The notes beneath the pieces are model-generated. The model saw only the letters and a list, made by a program, of their open reading frames with translations, made no database searches and was not told where the DNA came from. Position numbers and translations under genes: made by a program. A stretch of DNA of 64,000 nucleotides from Paraburkholderia terricola (GTDB taxonomy: Bacteria; Pseudomonadota; Gammaproteobacteria; Burkholderiales; Burkholderiaceae), in NCBI RefSeq assembly GCF_900142195.1, contig NZ_FRAB01000009.1, forward strand, positions 1 through 64,000, given 5' to 3'. Shown piece by piece: positions 8,791 to 17,618 of this stretch. Numbering within the stretch: the stretch's first letter is position 1; the number at the start of each line of letters is the position of its first letter.

Positions 8791-9745
8791 GCTTATTACG
8801 CAACAGCGTGTAGCGGACCTCGGCATCCTCAAGTTGCTTCTTGAGCACCGGGACTTGCGCATCCAGAAATGCTAGAGATTGCGCAGCGTCGGCCACCTTG
8901 CGTTCGATGTTCTGCTTCAGGTAGTAACGGCCGACCGCCTGCATCTGGTCCCGAATCATGACGGGATCAGTTCCCCTCAGGGTTGCAATGAGCACGCCCG
9001 ACGATTTGATCTTCTCCTTGACGTCAAGACGGCTCTGCATTTCCGTGATTGTGCCAAGGCGAGATTTCCGGGACAGTTCGAACTTGGTGCCTGGTGCCGC
9101 ATTGAACGACCTCACGAACAGCGTCATCGGCCCATGGCTGGTCTGAATCACCTCGACCCGGCCAACCCGGCCAACAAACGGATTCTCAAGAATCCGACCG
9201 GATAGGCTATAGCGGCCCGTAGAAAGCACGGTAAGCGAGAATCGGTCACCCTCCACGCGCGTCGGGACGTCGAACTGAATAATGTCGGCGTGTTCCGCGC
9301 CCCACGCCCAGCCACCGATACCAAAAATACCTGGGCGCATTGCCGTGTCACTGACGCGTGCCACAAAATCGCCGATCAGCGGGAAACGGCTCGGGTGCAC
9401 CGTGATATAGCTATGCAGTTCGTCGACAACGCTGGTCACGACGAGCCGCGAGGCCATGATCTGCTGCTCGGCGGAAGTCGGCGAGTTGTAGTTGAACAAC
9501 GACGACACGTCGCCCAGCAGGCTCTGGGCAGCAGCCATACCGTTGCCGTCCTCAACCTGAACCGAGATGTCCGCCTGATAGCGTGGCGGAAACAGAAAAG
9601 CGAAAGCGGTCGCAAGTGCGGCGCAAGTGAGGCAAATCTTGAGAATGGCACTTCGGTACTCGACCAGTACGTCCAGTACCCCGATGAGATCTAGCTCATC
9701 GTCATGTTTTAACGCCTCGTTCTCAGGCGACTGCAACGATTTCAT
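8787..9745 (-). pseudogene. wzc: Wzc, N-terminal chain-length-determinant fragment (1 of 3)
   Basis: The N-terminal Wzz domain: DELDLIGVLDVLVEYRSAIL, first membrane helix ICLTCAALATAFAFLFPPRY, then the periplasmic domain and start of the coiled coil. It controls polymer length and docks Wza. The ATG at 9743-9745 (MKSLQSPENE) is preferred to a TTG three codons upstream. The frame ends after RNKRGPSI at 8774 because one G is missing at 8787-8790. From 9745 to 7459 the gene is 2287 bases; adding the two missing bases gives 763 codons, a normal Wzc length. As read, no full-length Wzc is made. Confidence 0.8.
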
Positions 9746-9776
9746 TGTGAACAAAGGTGGGTGTTTTGAGGGAGTG

Positions 9777-10283
9777 TCAAGGCAAAGTCTTGTCGGTACG
9801 CGAAACCGGCATAACGGCTGTACCGGATACGCCCGCGATGCGGAGGGACCAGCCTTCGACGCCGGCCTCGATGAGGCTCAGACTTTCTTCGAATGTCGCC
9901 CGGTCCCTGCCGTATGGGTCCGGAATGTCGAATCCTGCCAGGGAATCCCCCGGGGGATTCGAGAAGTCGCCGAGTCGATATACGCGTCCAGACAAAAACG
10001 GGAATCGACGCTCGAGGTACTGCCTCTGCCGATGGCTCATGACAAGGACAAGATCGGCGGATGCCGCCATCCACCCCACCAACTGCCGGGCACGGTGCGC
10101 ACGGATATCGAGACGGTGTTCGCGCATCAGGCTTATGGCATGAGGATCCGCTTCACGGCCGATCAGCGCCGTAATACCGGCGGACTCCACAGTTACGGAC
10201 TTAAGGCGCCGCGAGAGGAGAGCCGCCGCCATAGGACTGCGGCAGATATTGCCGGCGCATACGGCCAGCACGCGTTCAATCAT
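9777..10283 (-). CDS. wzb: low-molecular-weight protein tyrosine phosphatase Wzb
   Basis: A 168-aa cytoplasmic phosphatase with the active-site loop C-X5-R at residues 9-15 (VCAGNICRSPMA) and the general-acid loop DPYGRDRATFEESL. Its role is to dephosphorylate the Wzc tyrosine tail, a cycle needed for EPS polymerisation and export. It is about 20 residues longer than usual, with a C-terminal tail ending SRTDKTLP. The start overlaps the wza stop as ATGA and the gene ends about 30 bases before wzc, so wza-wzb-wzc form one unit. Confidence 0.88.
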   Translation of the reverse strand: MIERVLAVCAGNICRSPMAAALLSRRLKSVTVESAGITALIGREADPHAISLMREHRLDIRAHRARQLVGWMAASADLVLVMSHRQRQYLERRFPFLSGRVYRLGDFSNPPGDSLAGFDIPDPYGRDRATFEESLSLIEAGVEGWSLRIAGVSGTAVMPVSRTDKTLP

Positions 10284-11473
10284 TTCGCAATAACTCCCGC
10301 GGTCAACCCCGTGCTAATCAACGGCATCAACAGACTCAGCACACGATTGAAGCGAACGAGACCGCTGCCATCCACATACACGACGTCTTTCGGTTGCAGA
10401 TCGAAATCCTTGGCCAGCAGCATCGCGACCGGCGAGCGGCCATCGAGGTGAAATACTTCGGGCGTCCCGCTCAACGAACCACGAACCACGAACATCTGCG
10501 CGGCATCGGCAGTCGATGCGTTGACGCTACCGGCCTGCGACAATGCGTCCGCGAGCGTGATGCGTCCGGTTCGACGCGGAATCGCTGATACGGGTTTGTT
10601 CACCTCGCCCATCACGTACACATCGTTTTCGTCTCGGGACACGACACGCAGCAAATCACCGTGTTTCAGATAAAGTCGTGACGGGCTCACTCCTTGGGCC
10701 AGCAATTGCGTCATGTTGAGGCGATGCGATTGGCCGTCGCGTACCAGCACGAGGTCACTCTGATCAGCGTGTTCATTGAAGCCGCCGGCACGACCGATTG
10801 CTTCATAAAGCGTCATGGGCACGTCATTGACAGCCAGCGCGCCGGGGCTATGCACCTCTCCGTCGACATAGATCTGACGCGCACGGCAAGAAGCCATTCG
10901 CACAGTGACCTGTGGTTTGACGAAGTACTTCGCGAGCGCCGCGGTCAGGCGCCGTTGTATCTCCTCGGTACGCAGCCCTGCCACATCCAACGTGCCTGCA
11001 TACGGAAAAGTCAGAGTGCCGTTCTGATCGATAATGAAACCGGCAAGAGGATCACCAGGTCGCGGCGAGGACTGCGTTTGCGAAGTACCGAGCGCGGCTG
11101 CGAATTCGGGGTGATCCCAGACAACGATCTGCAGCACATCACCGGGCCCGACGGCATAGGCCTGCGGCGCTTCCGAAAGTAGCTGCGAAAGCTCCAGTTG
11201 CTGTTGCTTGCGGGTTTGAGCGAGGCTCGAGATGAGCGCTGCATCAACCTTAGTGATCGCGATGTCAGGCGTGCCTGGCGTCGCATTGGCTTTTTCCTGA
11301 ATCACGTCTGCGCCGACTGCGCCGGCGGCATTCGAATTGCTCGATGCATCCTGCACTCGAGAGGTTTCCATCCGCATACCCGGCGCCACCGCGCACGCGC
11401 TGGTCAGCAGCGTGACGGCCGCCATAAGTGCCCCAAGCCGATACACCGGCCGCGACTGAATTACCGCTAACAT
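10280..11473 (-). CDS. wza: Wza-type outer-membrane polysaccharide export lipoprotein
   Basis: A 397-aa protein with an N-terminal signal ending in a lipobox-like LLTSAC (about residue 27), then the polysaccharide-export domain QAYAVGPGDVLQIVVWDHPE and SLBB repeats (RQIYVDGEVHSPGAL; NDVYVMGEVNKPVSAIP). Octamers of such proteins form the exit channel for EPS. The ATG at 11471-11473 is chosen because it directly precedes the signal peptide and an AGG sits about 9 bases ahead; an in-frame start at 11617 would bury the signal. It lies 133 bases after the sugar transferase gene, a gap I see no gene in. Confidence 0.88.
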   Translation of the reverse strand: MLAVIQSRPVYRLGALMAAVTLLTSACAVAPGMRMETSRVQDASSNSNAAGAVGADVIQEKANATPGTPDIAITKVDAALISSLAQTRKQQQLELSQLLSEAPQAYAVGPGDVLQIVVWDHPEFAAALGTSQTQSSPRPGDPLAGFIIDQNGTLTFPYAGTLDVAGLRTEEIQRRLTAALAKYFVKPQVTVRMASCRARQIYVDGEVHSPGALAVNDVPMTLYEAIGRAGGFNEHADQSDLVLVRDGQSHRLNMTQLLAQGVSPSRLYLKHGDLLRVVSRDENDVYVMGEVNKPVSAIPRRTGRITLADALSQAGSVNASTADAAQMFVVRGSLSGTPEVFHLDGRSPVAMLLAKDFDLQPKDVVYVDGSGLVRFNRVLSLLMPLISTGLTAGVIAK

Positions 11474-11606
11474 CGTGTTCAACCTATTCAAGCGAGCAAG
11501 CCGTAGCTTTGCCCTCGCTGCCCGAGTTCGGGCAGACGTCATTCGTGTTTCATTGAGATACACATCGCCGGACGCGTCACCGCACGCCGGAGAAAATGCG
11601 CGGACA

Positions 11607-13040
11607 TCAATACGCATTCCGATGCACCAACCCCTTCACCACCGTCGCAAGAACGATGCGCATATCCAACCCGAACGACCAGTTCCGCAGGTAATACAGA
11701 TCGTGTTCCACACGCCCCTGCATCTTTTCTATCCGGTCGGTTTCTCCGCGAAATCCGTTCACTTGAGCCCACCCGGTGATGCCCGGCTTAATCCTGTAAC
11801 GATGGATATAGCCGTCGACGATGGACCGGTATTGGTCGTCGTGTTCTATTGCGTGCGGCCTGGGTCCGACCACCGACATTTCGCCACGCAGCACATTCAA
11901 GAATTGCGGCAACTCGTCAAGACTCGTACGGCGCAAGAAAGCGCCGACGCGAGTGATGCGCGGATCTCCGCGTGTAGCCTGGCGAACCACCCCGGGCTGC
12001 TCCGCATGCGCGCTCATCGAACGGAACTTGTAGATGCGAAAGACACGCCCGTCCGCCCCCTTGCGCCGCTGGGTAAACAGAACCGGTCCTTTCGATGTCG
12101 ACTTGACGGCCACCGCAATCGCCGACATCAGCGGTAACAATGCAATCAGGACCGCCGCGGCAAACAGCCGATCGAAAATCGCTTTCTGAATCAGGGCGTA
12201 GGGAGTCATCGGCGAAGCCATCAAATTGATAGCGGGCGCGCCGATCAGGTCCACGACGTTCCGGTCGAACATCGCAAGGCCGCGTACGTCGGGAATAAAG
12301 CGCAAATTGACGAGGTCGCCGCTGAACTCGTCGATGATCCGCAATACGGTGCGCTCTTCGGACATCGGCAGCGCAATCCATACTTCCTCGATCCTTTCGC
12401 GGCGCACCCAATCCGCGAATTCACGCAAGTGCGCAAACGACGGCAAGCCCGGAACGTCCGGCTCGCTACCCCGTCGCGTGTTGAACGCCCCGACCGCTCG
12501 GAAACCCGCGCCAGGCGACTTCACAATGTTGGCGATCACGCTGTCGCGATGCGCGCCCGCGCCGACCACGGCGACCGTGCGCAAATTGCGCCCGGCGCGC
12601 CTCATTCGCTGAAGCACTGCATGCACGAGCAGCCGCGACGCCACCAGACCCGTTGCCGTCATCACGGTCCAACTCACGCACCAGATTCGCGAGATCGATG
12701 CTGTGCGATGAAGCAGAAACATCAAGGCAAGGCCGCAGACCTGCACGATGATCCAGCCGAACACAATGTTCAGACTCAGATGCCATTTGGAGCGGCCGCG
12801 CCATGAGTCGTAAACACCGAACAACGGCAAGAGCAGAATGCCGAGCGCCATATCGAATGCGACAAACGCACCCTCGACAATCAAGTGCCCCGAGTCCGGC
12901 ATGAAGAAATGCGACGCCAGAGCCGCGCCCAGCGGGATCAGCATCACATCGAGCAGGCGCGCCAGCACGCCCTCTTTATCGACGAAGTTACGCGTACCGG
13001 CTTGACGAATCACGATCGGCATCGTGCTTGGCTCTAGCAT
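11607..13040 (-). CDS. undecaprenyl-phosphate sugar phosphotransferase (EPS priming enzyme)
   Basis: A 470-480-aa membrane protein of the polyprenyl glycosylphosphotransferase family. Four N-terminal helices are followed by a Rossmann-like CoA-binding-type domain (VAVVGAGAHRDSVIANIV), a fifth helix (AAAVLIALLPLMSAIAVAV) and the catalytic bacterial-sugar-transferase domain with FRIYKFRSM, TSLDELPQFLNVLRGEMSVV and GPRPHA. It transfers a sugar phosphate, commonly glucose-1-phosphate, to undecaprenyl phosphate and starts the repeat unit. It is the first gene of the EPS operon. The start is uncertain: ATG at 13040, ATG at 13022 and TTG at 13055 all lack a clear SD. Confidence 0.85.
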   Translation of the reverse strand: MLEPSTMPIVIRQAGTRNFVDKEGVLARLLDVMLIPLGAALASHFFMPDSGHLIVEGAFVAFDMALGILLLPLFGVYDSWRGRSKWHLSLNIVFGWIIVQVCGLALMFLLHRTASISRIWCVSWTVMTATGLVASRLLVHAVLQRMRRAGRNLRTVAVVGAGAHRDSVIANIVKSPGAGFRAVGAFNTRRGSEPDVPGLPSFAHLREFADWVRRERIEEVWIALPMSEERTVLRIIDEFSGDLVNLRFIPDVRGLAMFDRNVVDLIGAPAINLMASPMTPYALIQKAIFDRLFAAAVLIALLPLMSAIAVAVKSTSKGPVLFTQRRKGADGRVFRIYKFRSMSAHAEQPGVVRQATRGDPRITRVGAFLRRTSLDELPQFLNVLRGEMSVVGPRPHAIEHDDQYRSIVDGYIHRYRIKPGITGWAQVNGFRGETDRIEKMQGRVEHDLYYLRNWSFGLDMRIVLATVVKGLVHRNAY

Positions 13041-13495
13041 CCAGCCAGGCAGCAACGCCGAGAACCGGTTTCGACACGCGGCAAACCTCGCACCGGTACG
13101 AGAGACGGCAATTCAGCCAAACGCGCCAAATCAACGTTCTTATTCGCGGCATCACTTGCAGCGTGTTTGTTCACGGTTCCGCCTCAATGGGTCAATTCTT
13201 AAAGAAGGCGCATTCTGCTCTGGCTGGCATCGCCGTAGAGTGCGAAATTTCCCAAATGGCCGCCGCTTTAGCCGGTCCAATGGATCGCTTTCCAATCCGC
13301 GTCCGATGAATTCCGCATCTCTTGAGAGCAGTTCGCGCCGCGCTCCTTTCATAATCAATTGCTAATGCATCGATCGAGAAACTTTAACTATCTGTGATTG
13401 CGCGGCGCCCGTATGCTCGATTAGTGGCCCGCCGCCTTGCATCGGTGAAAGGTGGCATCGGGCAAAAGATTTACATAGTCACAGGAGACGGCATC
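13041..13495. other. divergent intergenic region, EPS operon / panE-like gene
   Basis: About 455 bases between two divergent genes. It must hold the EPS operon promoter on the minus strand, but I could not pick a convincing -35/-10 pair. The 13-bp element listed at 13379 is the only strong feature. Short open frames in both directions have poor third-position bias and no SD. Confidence 0.5.
13379..13391 (+). promoter_or_regulatory. shared LysR-region element, copy 1 (AAACTTTAACTAT)
   Basis: This 13-base sequence is identical to one at 17172-17184 and differs by one base from one at 16157-16169 on the other strand. It lies 104 bases before the panE-like ATG. Three copies in three neighbouring promoters suggest an operator, most simply for the LysR regulator encoded at 16207. 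That is an inference. Confidence 0.5.
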
Positions 13496-14473
13496 ATGAA
13501 GATTTGCATCTTCGGAGCGGGAGCGATTGGCGGCATGATGGGCGTGCAGTTGGCACGCGCCGGCGCTGACGTGAGTTTCGTCGCGCGCGGCGCGCATCTC
13601 GCGGCAATGCGCGAACACGGCGCGCGTCTGATCATGGATGGCGAGACGTTCAGCGCGCCGGTACGCTGCACGTCCGATCCACGCGAACTCGGCGTGCAGG
13701 ACTTCGTGATCATCACGCTGAAAGCGCACTCGCTGCCCGGCGTGGTTGACGCAATGCAGCCGCTATTGGGCAAGCACACGGCGATCGTCACCGGCGTAAA
13801 CGGCATTCCGTATTGGTACTTCCATCAGCACGGCGGCAAGTTCGCCGGCACGCGCCTCGCGAGCATCGATCCCGACGGCGCGCAATGGACCAAGCTCGGC
13901 CCCGAACGCGCGATCGGCTGCGTGCTGTATCCCGCAGCGGAGATCGTCGAACCCGGCGTGATCAAGCATGTGTACGGCAAGAAATTCCCGATCGGCGAGC
14001 CGAGCGGCGAGCGCACGCCGCGCATTCAGCAGTTGCAAGAAATCATGCAGGCGGCCGGTTTCGACGCGCCGGTTCGCGACAATATCCGCGACGAAATCTG
14101 GCTCAAGTTGTGGGGCAACCTGTGCTTCAATCCGATTAGCGCATTGACTCACGCCACGCTCGATATCCTCACGAGCGACCCCGGCACGCGCGCGGTATCA
14201 CGCACGATGATGCTCGAGGCCAAGCGCATCGCGGATCAATTCGGCGTGCATTTTCGCGTTGATGTGGAAAAACGTATCGACGGTGCGGGTGCGGTCGGCG
14301 CGCATAAAACTTCCACGCTGGTCGATCTGGAGAATCGGAGACCCATGGAGATCGATCCGCTACTGACGGTGGTGCAGGAGATGGGTCGTCTCGTCGGCGA
14401 ACCCACGCCGACCATCGACGTGGTGCTGGCGCTCGTCAAACTGCGCGAGAAGATGGCATTGCAGGGCGATTGA
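13496..14473 (+). CDS. 2-dehydropantoate 2-reductase family (PanE/ApbA-like) oxidoreductase
   Basis: A 325-aa NADPH-dependent ketoacid reductase. The N-terminus has the Rossmann motif GAGAIGG, followed by VIITLKAHSLPG and the substrate-domain block EIWLKLWGNLCFNPISALTH containing the conserved Lys and Asn. PanE proper makes pantoate, but many paralogues reduce or oxidise other 2-keto acids. Setting beside LysR genes and an oxalate-type locus, rather than pan genes, makes a different substrate likely. The ATG at 13496 follows CACAGGAGAC at good spacing; the open frame upstream of it is not used. Confidence 0.82.
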   Translation: MKICIFGAGAIGGMMGVQLARAGADVSFVARGAHLAAMREHGARLIMDGETFSAPVRCTSDPRELGVQDFVIITLKAHSLPGVVDAMQPLLGKHTAIVTGVNGIPYWYFHQHGGKFAGTRLASIDPDGAQWTKLGPERAIGCVLYPAAEIVEPGVIKHVYGKKFPIGEPSGERTPRIQQLQEIMQAAGFDAPVRDNIRDEIWLKLWGNLCFNPISALTHATLDILTSDPGTRAVSRTMMLEAKRIADQFGVHFRVDVEKRIDGAGAVGAHKTSTLVDLENRRPMEIDPLLTVVQEMGRLVGEPTPTIDVVLALVKLREKMALQGD

Positions 14474-14669
14474 ACGCCACCGTGTACTCTTGAAGCTGGC
14501 GAGGAAACGGATCGGACGCGCAATGCGTTCGATCCTTTTTTGACGCCGGGATACTCCGGTCAATTGATCGATTGCAACTACACCGCCTTCAACCGGGTGA
14601 ACTTTCGATCGCGACAATCTCGCCAGGGACGAAGCCATTGGCTGCGGTCTGCGCTTCGCGATGCCAAGC

Positions 14670-15656
14670 CTAAGGCTCGTGCAGTACGGCACCGCTTCGC
14701 GCCACCTCCGGCCACACGAATCCGTGAGAAGAAGCGGAGGGCGCGGCCTCAACGGCCGCCAAAGGCGTCGCGGCCAGCGCCGCGAACTGCGCCCAGGCCG
14801 CCGCGGCGTTCGGTCTGAGCGAGCGGTTGCGACGATGCACGAGCAGCGTCGCGAGATTCATCTCGGGCAAGAGCGGCCGGCTTACTAGCGATGCGGCCAA
14901 CGGCGGCCAATGCGCGTCGACGGGTAACACGCCGACGCCAAGCCCGAGTTCGACCATGCGCAATACCGCCGCGACGTGCCCGAATTCCTGCACCGTGCGC
15001 CGTTTCAGTCCATTCGCGCTGAAAGCGAGTTCAACCGCCGCGCGCACGCCCGCATCCGCATTCAACGTGACGAGCGCCCATTCCTGCAACGTGCTCCACG
15101 CAACGCTCGTCTCGCACGCCAGCGGATGCGTGGGCGGCATGACCGCATGCAGCGGCGTCGTGAAGACCACTTGCGCGTGCAACAAATCACCCGCGAGAGG
15201 TTCAGCCGTGGAGACGACGCCGAAATCCGCCTCGCCTTGCTCGACACTCGCGAGCACGCCGCTTTGCGGCTGGTCCTCCACGGATACGATCAGTTCGGGA
15301 AAAGCCGCCGTGCAACGCGCGAGTCCCTGCGCGACCCAACTCGACGACAACACCGGATTGCTGGCCAGCGCCACGACGCCGGTATGGCCATCGTAAGCGG
15401 CGCGTTCCTCACGCAATGTCAGCTCGATTTCGTCGAGCAGGCGGCCGATTCTTCGCTCGAGACTGGCGCCCGCATTCGTCAGTGCCACCTGACGCGTAGT
15501 GCGGTCGAATAGTTTCAGTTCGAGCGAGTCCTCGAGCTCGCGTACACAGCGGCTCACCGCCGATTGCGTCAGATCGAATTGACGCGCGGCGCGCGTGAAA
15601 CTGCGCTCACGGGCGACGGCGACGAATACCTTGAGCTGCTGCAGCGAGACGTTCAT
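14670..15656 (-). CDS. LysR-family transcriptional regulator
   Basis: A 328-aa LysR protein. The winged helix-turn-helix is at residues 1-60 (LQQLKVFVAVARERSFTRAA, then LTQSAVSRCVRELE), followed by a linker helix and a periplasmic-binding-like effector domain (VALASNPVLSSSWVAQGLAR). The tail beyond residue 300 is Ala-rich. It faces away from the second LysR gene and ends convergent with the panE-like gene. The effector is unknown. A decayed OxlT-like reading frame lies just upstream on the same strand. The 196 bases between this gene and 14473 hold nothing I can name. Confidence 0.88.
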   Translation of the reverse strand: MNVSLQQLKVFVAVARERSFTRAARQFDLTQSAVSRCVRELEDSLELKLFDRTTRQVALTNAGASLERRIGRLLDEIELTLREERAAYDGHTGVVALASNPVLSSSWVAQGLARCTAAFPELIVSVEDQPQSGVLASVEQGEADFGVVSTAEPLAGDLLHAQVVFTTPLHAVMPPTHPLACETSVAWSTLQEWALVTLNADAGVRAAVELAFSANGLKRRTVQEFGHVAAVLRMVELGLGVGVLPVDAHWPPLAASLVSRPLLPEMNLATLLVHRRNRSLRPNAAAAWAQFAALAATPLAAVEAAPSASSHGFVWPEVARSGAVLHEP

Positions 15657-15710
15657 GACTTACCTGCGGCGCGGCGCTTCATGCTATTCCCCGTTTGCTC
15701 GGGCCAGTGG

Positions 15711-15875
15711 CTAAGCCGCGAGGATCTGATGTCGTGCATTCATCGGTGTGACGAACAGCGTCCATGCGTATCGCGGATTCGCCACCAATGCCATGCACAC
15801 CATGCCGATGACGAGCTGCCACCAACGGTTCGCTCAAAACGCCCTGGCCGTCTTCCGGCGAGTGATGTTGTCCAT
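15711..15875 (-). pseudogene. remnant of an OxlT-like (OFA family) MFS transporter N-terminus
   Basis: From an ATG at 15873-15875, with GGAG 11 bases ahead, the frame reads MDNITRRKTARAF, a TGA, then ANRWWQLVIGMVCMALVANP and RYAWTLFVTPMNARH, ending at TAG (15711-15713). This matches the first membrane helix and loop of oxalate/formate antiporters of the OFA family. One in-frame stop and loss of the remaining roughly 370 codons make it a dead fragment. The rest of the 15657-16206 gap holds no other gene. It suggests that an oxalate transporter gene once stood here between the two LysR genes. Confidence 0.65.
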
Positions 15876-16156
15876 GTGCCTTGTCTCCGCTATTTATCTG
15901 GTTCAGCCGGCCCAGCGTGCCGTGTCCTGTCCACCTTATCGTTACGACCCGAAAGCTTGTTTTTCGGGGAAGAACTTCGGCGCTTAATCGTCGTGGTTGT
16001 AAGCTTACTTATCCCGATCGATTAACATCCGCGCTGCAACACAAACCTTCGCCGCTTCGTGCGCCTAGCCACCAACTCCAAGCGTTAACCCGAGTACAGC
16101 AGCGGGCCATTCCACTTCGATGTGAGAGCCATGCTAGGGTGATTGCTGAATTACTA

Positions 16157-16169
16157 ATAATTAAAGTTT
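16157..16169 (-). promoter_or_regulatory. shared LysR-region element, copy 2 (AAACTTTAATTAT)
   Basis: Minus-strand copy of the 13-base element, with one mismatch to copies 1 and 3. It lies 38 bases before the ATG of the LysR gene at 16207, inside an AT-rich stretch unlike the surrounding DNA. This position fits an autoregulatory LysR site. Confidence 0.45.
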
Positions 16170-16206
16170 GTTATTATGTTGATTCACATTTGCTTATACA
16201 TCGGTC

Positions 16207-17154
16207 ATGACGATGCGCAATGCCACGCTGCGGCAATTGAAGGTTTTCGAAACGGTGGCGCGCCATCTGAGCTTCTCGCGTGCGGCGGAGGAATTGCATC
16301 TCACACAGCCCGCCGTCTCCACGCAAGTGCGCCAACTCGAGGAGCACGCGGGGCTGCCGCTGTTCGAACAGCTCGGCAAAAAGATCTACCTGACGCCGGC
16401 CGGCACCGAAATGCTCCACTACAGCCGCGCGATCATTCAGCAGTTCCACGAAGTCGACGAAGCCATGGGGCAACTCAAGGGCGTTTCGGGCGGCAAGCTG
16501 AATGTCGCGGTGATCAGTGCGGGCGATTACTTCTTTCCGCGCGTGCTGGCCGAATTCACGCGCCGCTACTCCGGCGTCGTGCTCAATCTCGCGGTGCACA
16601 ATCGCGACGAATTGCTGCATCAGCTCGCGAGCAACCAAACCGACCTCGCGGTAATGGTGCGCCCTCCGCATGAAACGGACGCGACCAACGAGCCGTTCGC
16701 GCCTCACCCGTATGTGATCGTGGCCGCGCCCACGCATCCGCTCGCCAACAAACGCAACATCAAGATGAGCCAATTGGCGAGCGAGGCCTTCATCGTGCGC
16801 GAGCGCGGCTCGGATACCTGGAATTCGATGGAAGAAGGCTTCGCCGGACGTCTCGCCAATCTCAAGATCGCCATGGAGATCAAAAGCACCGAGACGATCA
16901 AGCAGGCCGTGATTGCCGGCATGGGAATCGCATTCCTGTCCGCACATACGATCAGCCTCGAATTGCAATTGGGCCACCTCGTCGTGCTCGACGTCGAGAG
17001 CTTTCCTCTGATGTTGAACTGGTACGTCGTGCATCGGAAGAACAAACGCCTGCCGCCGGTCGCGGTCGCCTTCAAACGTTTTCTGATGGAAGAAGGCGCG
17101 AACCTGATCGAAAAGATCACGCGAGTGCGGGAACTGAGCGTATATAAACGCTAG
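16207..17154 (+). CDS. LysR-family transcriptional regulator, CbbR-like
   Basis: A 315-aa LysR protein of the CbbR/CysB-like branch: HTH ATLRQLKVFETVARHLSFSR and LTQPAVSTQVRQLE, followed by a substrate-binding domain with SGGKLNVAVISAGDYFFPR. Proteins of this branch commonly control carbon assimilation genes in response to small phosphorylated or carboxylic metabolites. An AT-rich promoter with the 13-base element sits just upstream, and the same element precedes the next gene. I infer that it regulates itself and its neighbours. Confidence 0.87.
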   Translation: MTMRNATLRQLKVFETVARHLSFSRAAEELHLTQPAVSTQVRQLEEHAGLPLFEQLGKKIYLTPAGTEMLHYSRAIIQQFHEVDEAMGQLKGVSGGKLNVAVISAGDYFFPRVLAEFTRRYSGVVLNLAVHNRDELLHQLASNQTDLAVMVRPPHETDATNEPFAPHPYVIVAAPTHPLANKRNIKMSQLASEAFIVRERGSDTWNSMEEGFAGRLANLKIAMEIKSTETIKQAVIAGMGIAFLSAHTISLELQLGHLVVLDVESFPLMLNWYVVHRKNKRLPPVAVAFKRFLMEEGANLIEKITRVRELSVYKR

Positions 17155-17165
17155 GCTATGGGTAC

Positions 17166-17187
17166 CCAATAAAACTTTAACTATTGG
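17166..17187 (+). promoter_or_regulatory. shared LysR-region element, copy 3, inside a perfect inverted repeat
   Basis: CCAATA, then AAACTTTAAC, then TATTGG: two perfect 6-base arms around a 10-base spacer. The 13-base element common to three promoters spans the spacer and right arm. It is 63 bases before the ATG at 17251. Dyads of this size and spacing are typical LysR recognition sites. Confidence 0.55.
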
Positions 17188-17250
17188 AAATTCGTCGGCG
17201 CTTTTATGCTGCGAGCTGGTTTGATTACTCGTCAGCCCAGGAGGCCGATC

Positions 17251-17556
17251 ATGACCTACGCTTCGGTTGAGTCTTTCGCCAGCACGCGCACTGGCCGTAC
17301 TGCCGCCGGCAGTTCCGACGACGCGCATCTGAGCGCCTACAACGCCGCCTTCAGCGATCTCGGTCTGCGTTTTCGCTGGGACCATGCGATGCTCGAGGTG
17401 CTCAAGGAATTCAACGGTGAAGCGGCGCGTATCACCGCCTATATCGAGCGCTTTCACGCCCATCTCCATCGCGCGTACGATGCCGACTTTCTTGCGCAAC
17501 TGATCCTGCAAAGGAAGGCCCATTACTACAGCGAGTTCGCATCGGCGGGCGACTGA
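17251..17556 (+). CDS. hypothetical protein (101 aa)
   Basis: A 101-aa soluble, probably helical protein with no signal or membrane segment and no family I recognise. The C-terminal half is rich in aromatic residues and His (YIERFHAHLHRAYDADFLAQ). The ATG is well supported: CAGGAGG lies 6 bases ahead; longer starts lack this. The gene follows the CbbR-like lysR and has the inverted-repeat element in its leader, so it is probably a target of that regulator. Confidence 0.7.
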   Translation: MTYASVESFASTRTGRTAAGSSDDAHLSAYNAAFSDLGLRFRWDHAMLEVLKEFNGEAARITAYIERFHAHLHRAYDADFLAQLILQRKAHYYSEFASAGD

Positions 17557-17618
17557 GGGCTTTGGCGGGATCGCAATCTCGCCAGGCGCGCCGCCATTGC
17601 CGCAAAAAAAACGCGCCT

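Noticed and set aside
15748-16025. Plus-strand ORFs between the two LysR genes
   Set aside because: The better reading of this stretch is the minus-strand OxlT-like remnant; the plus frames lack an SD.
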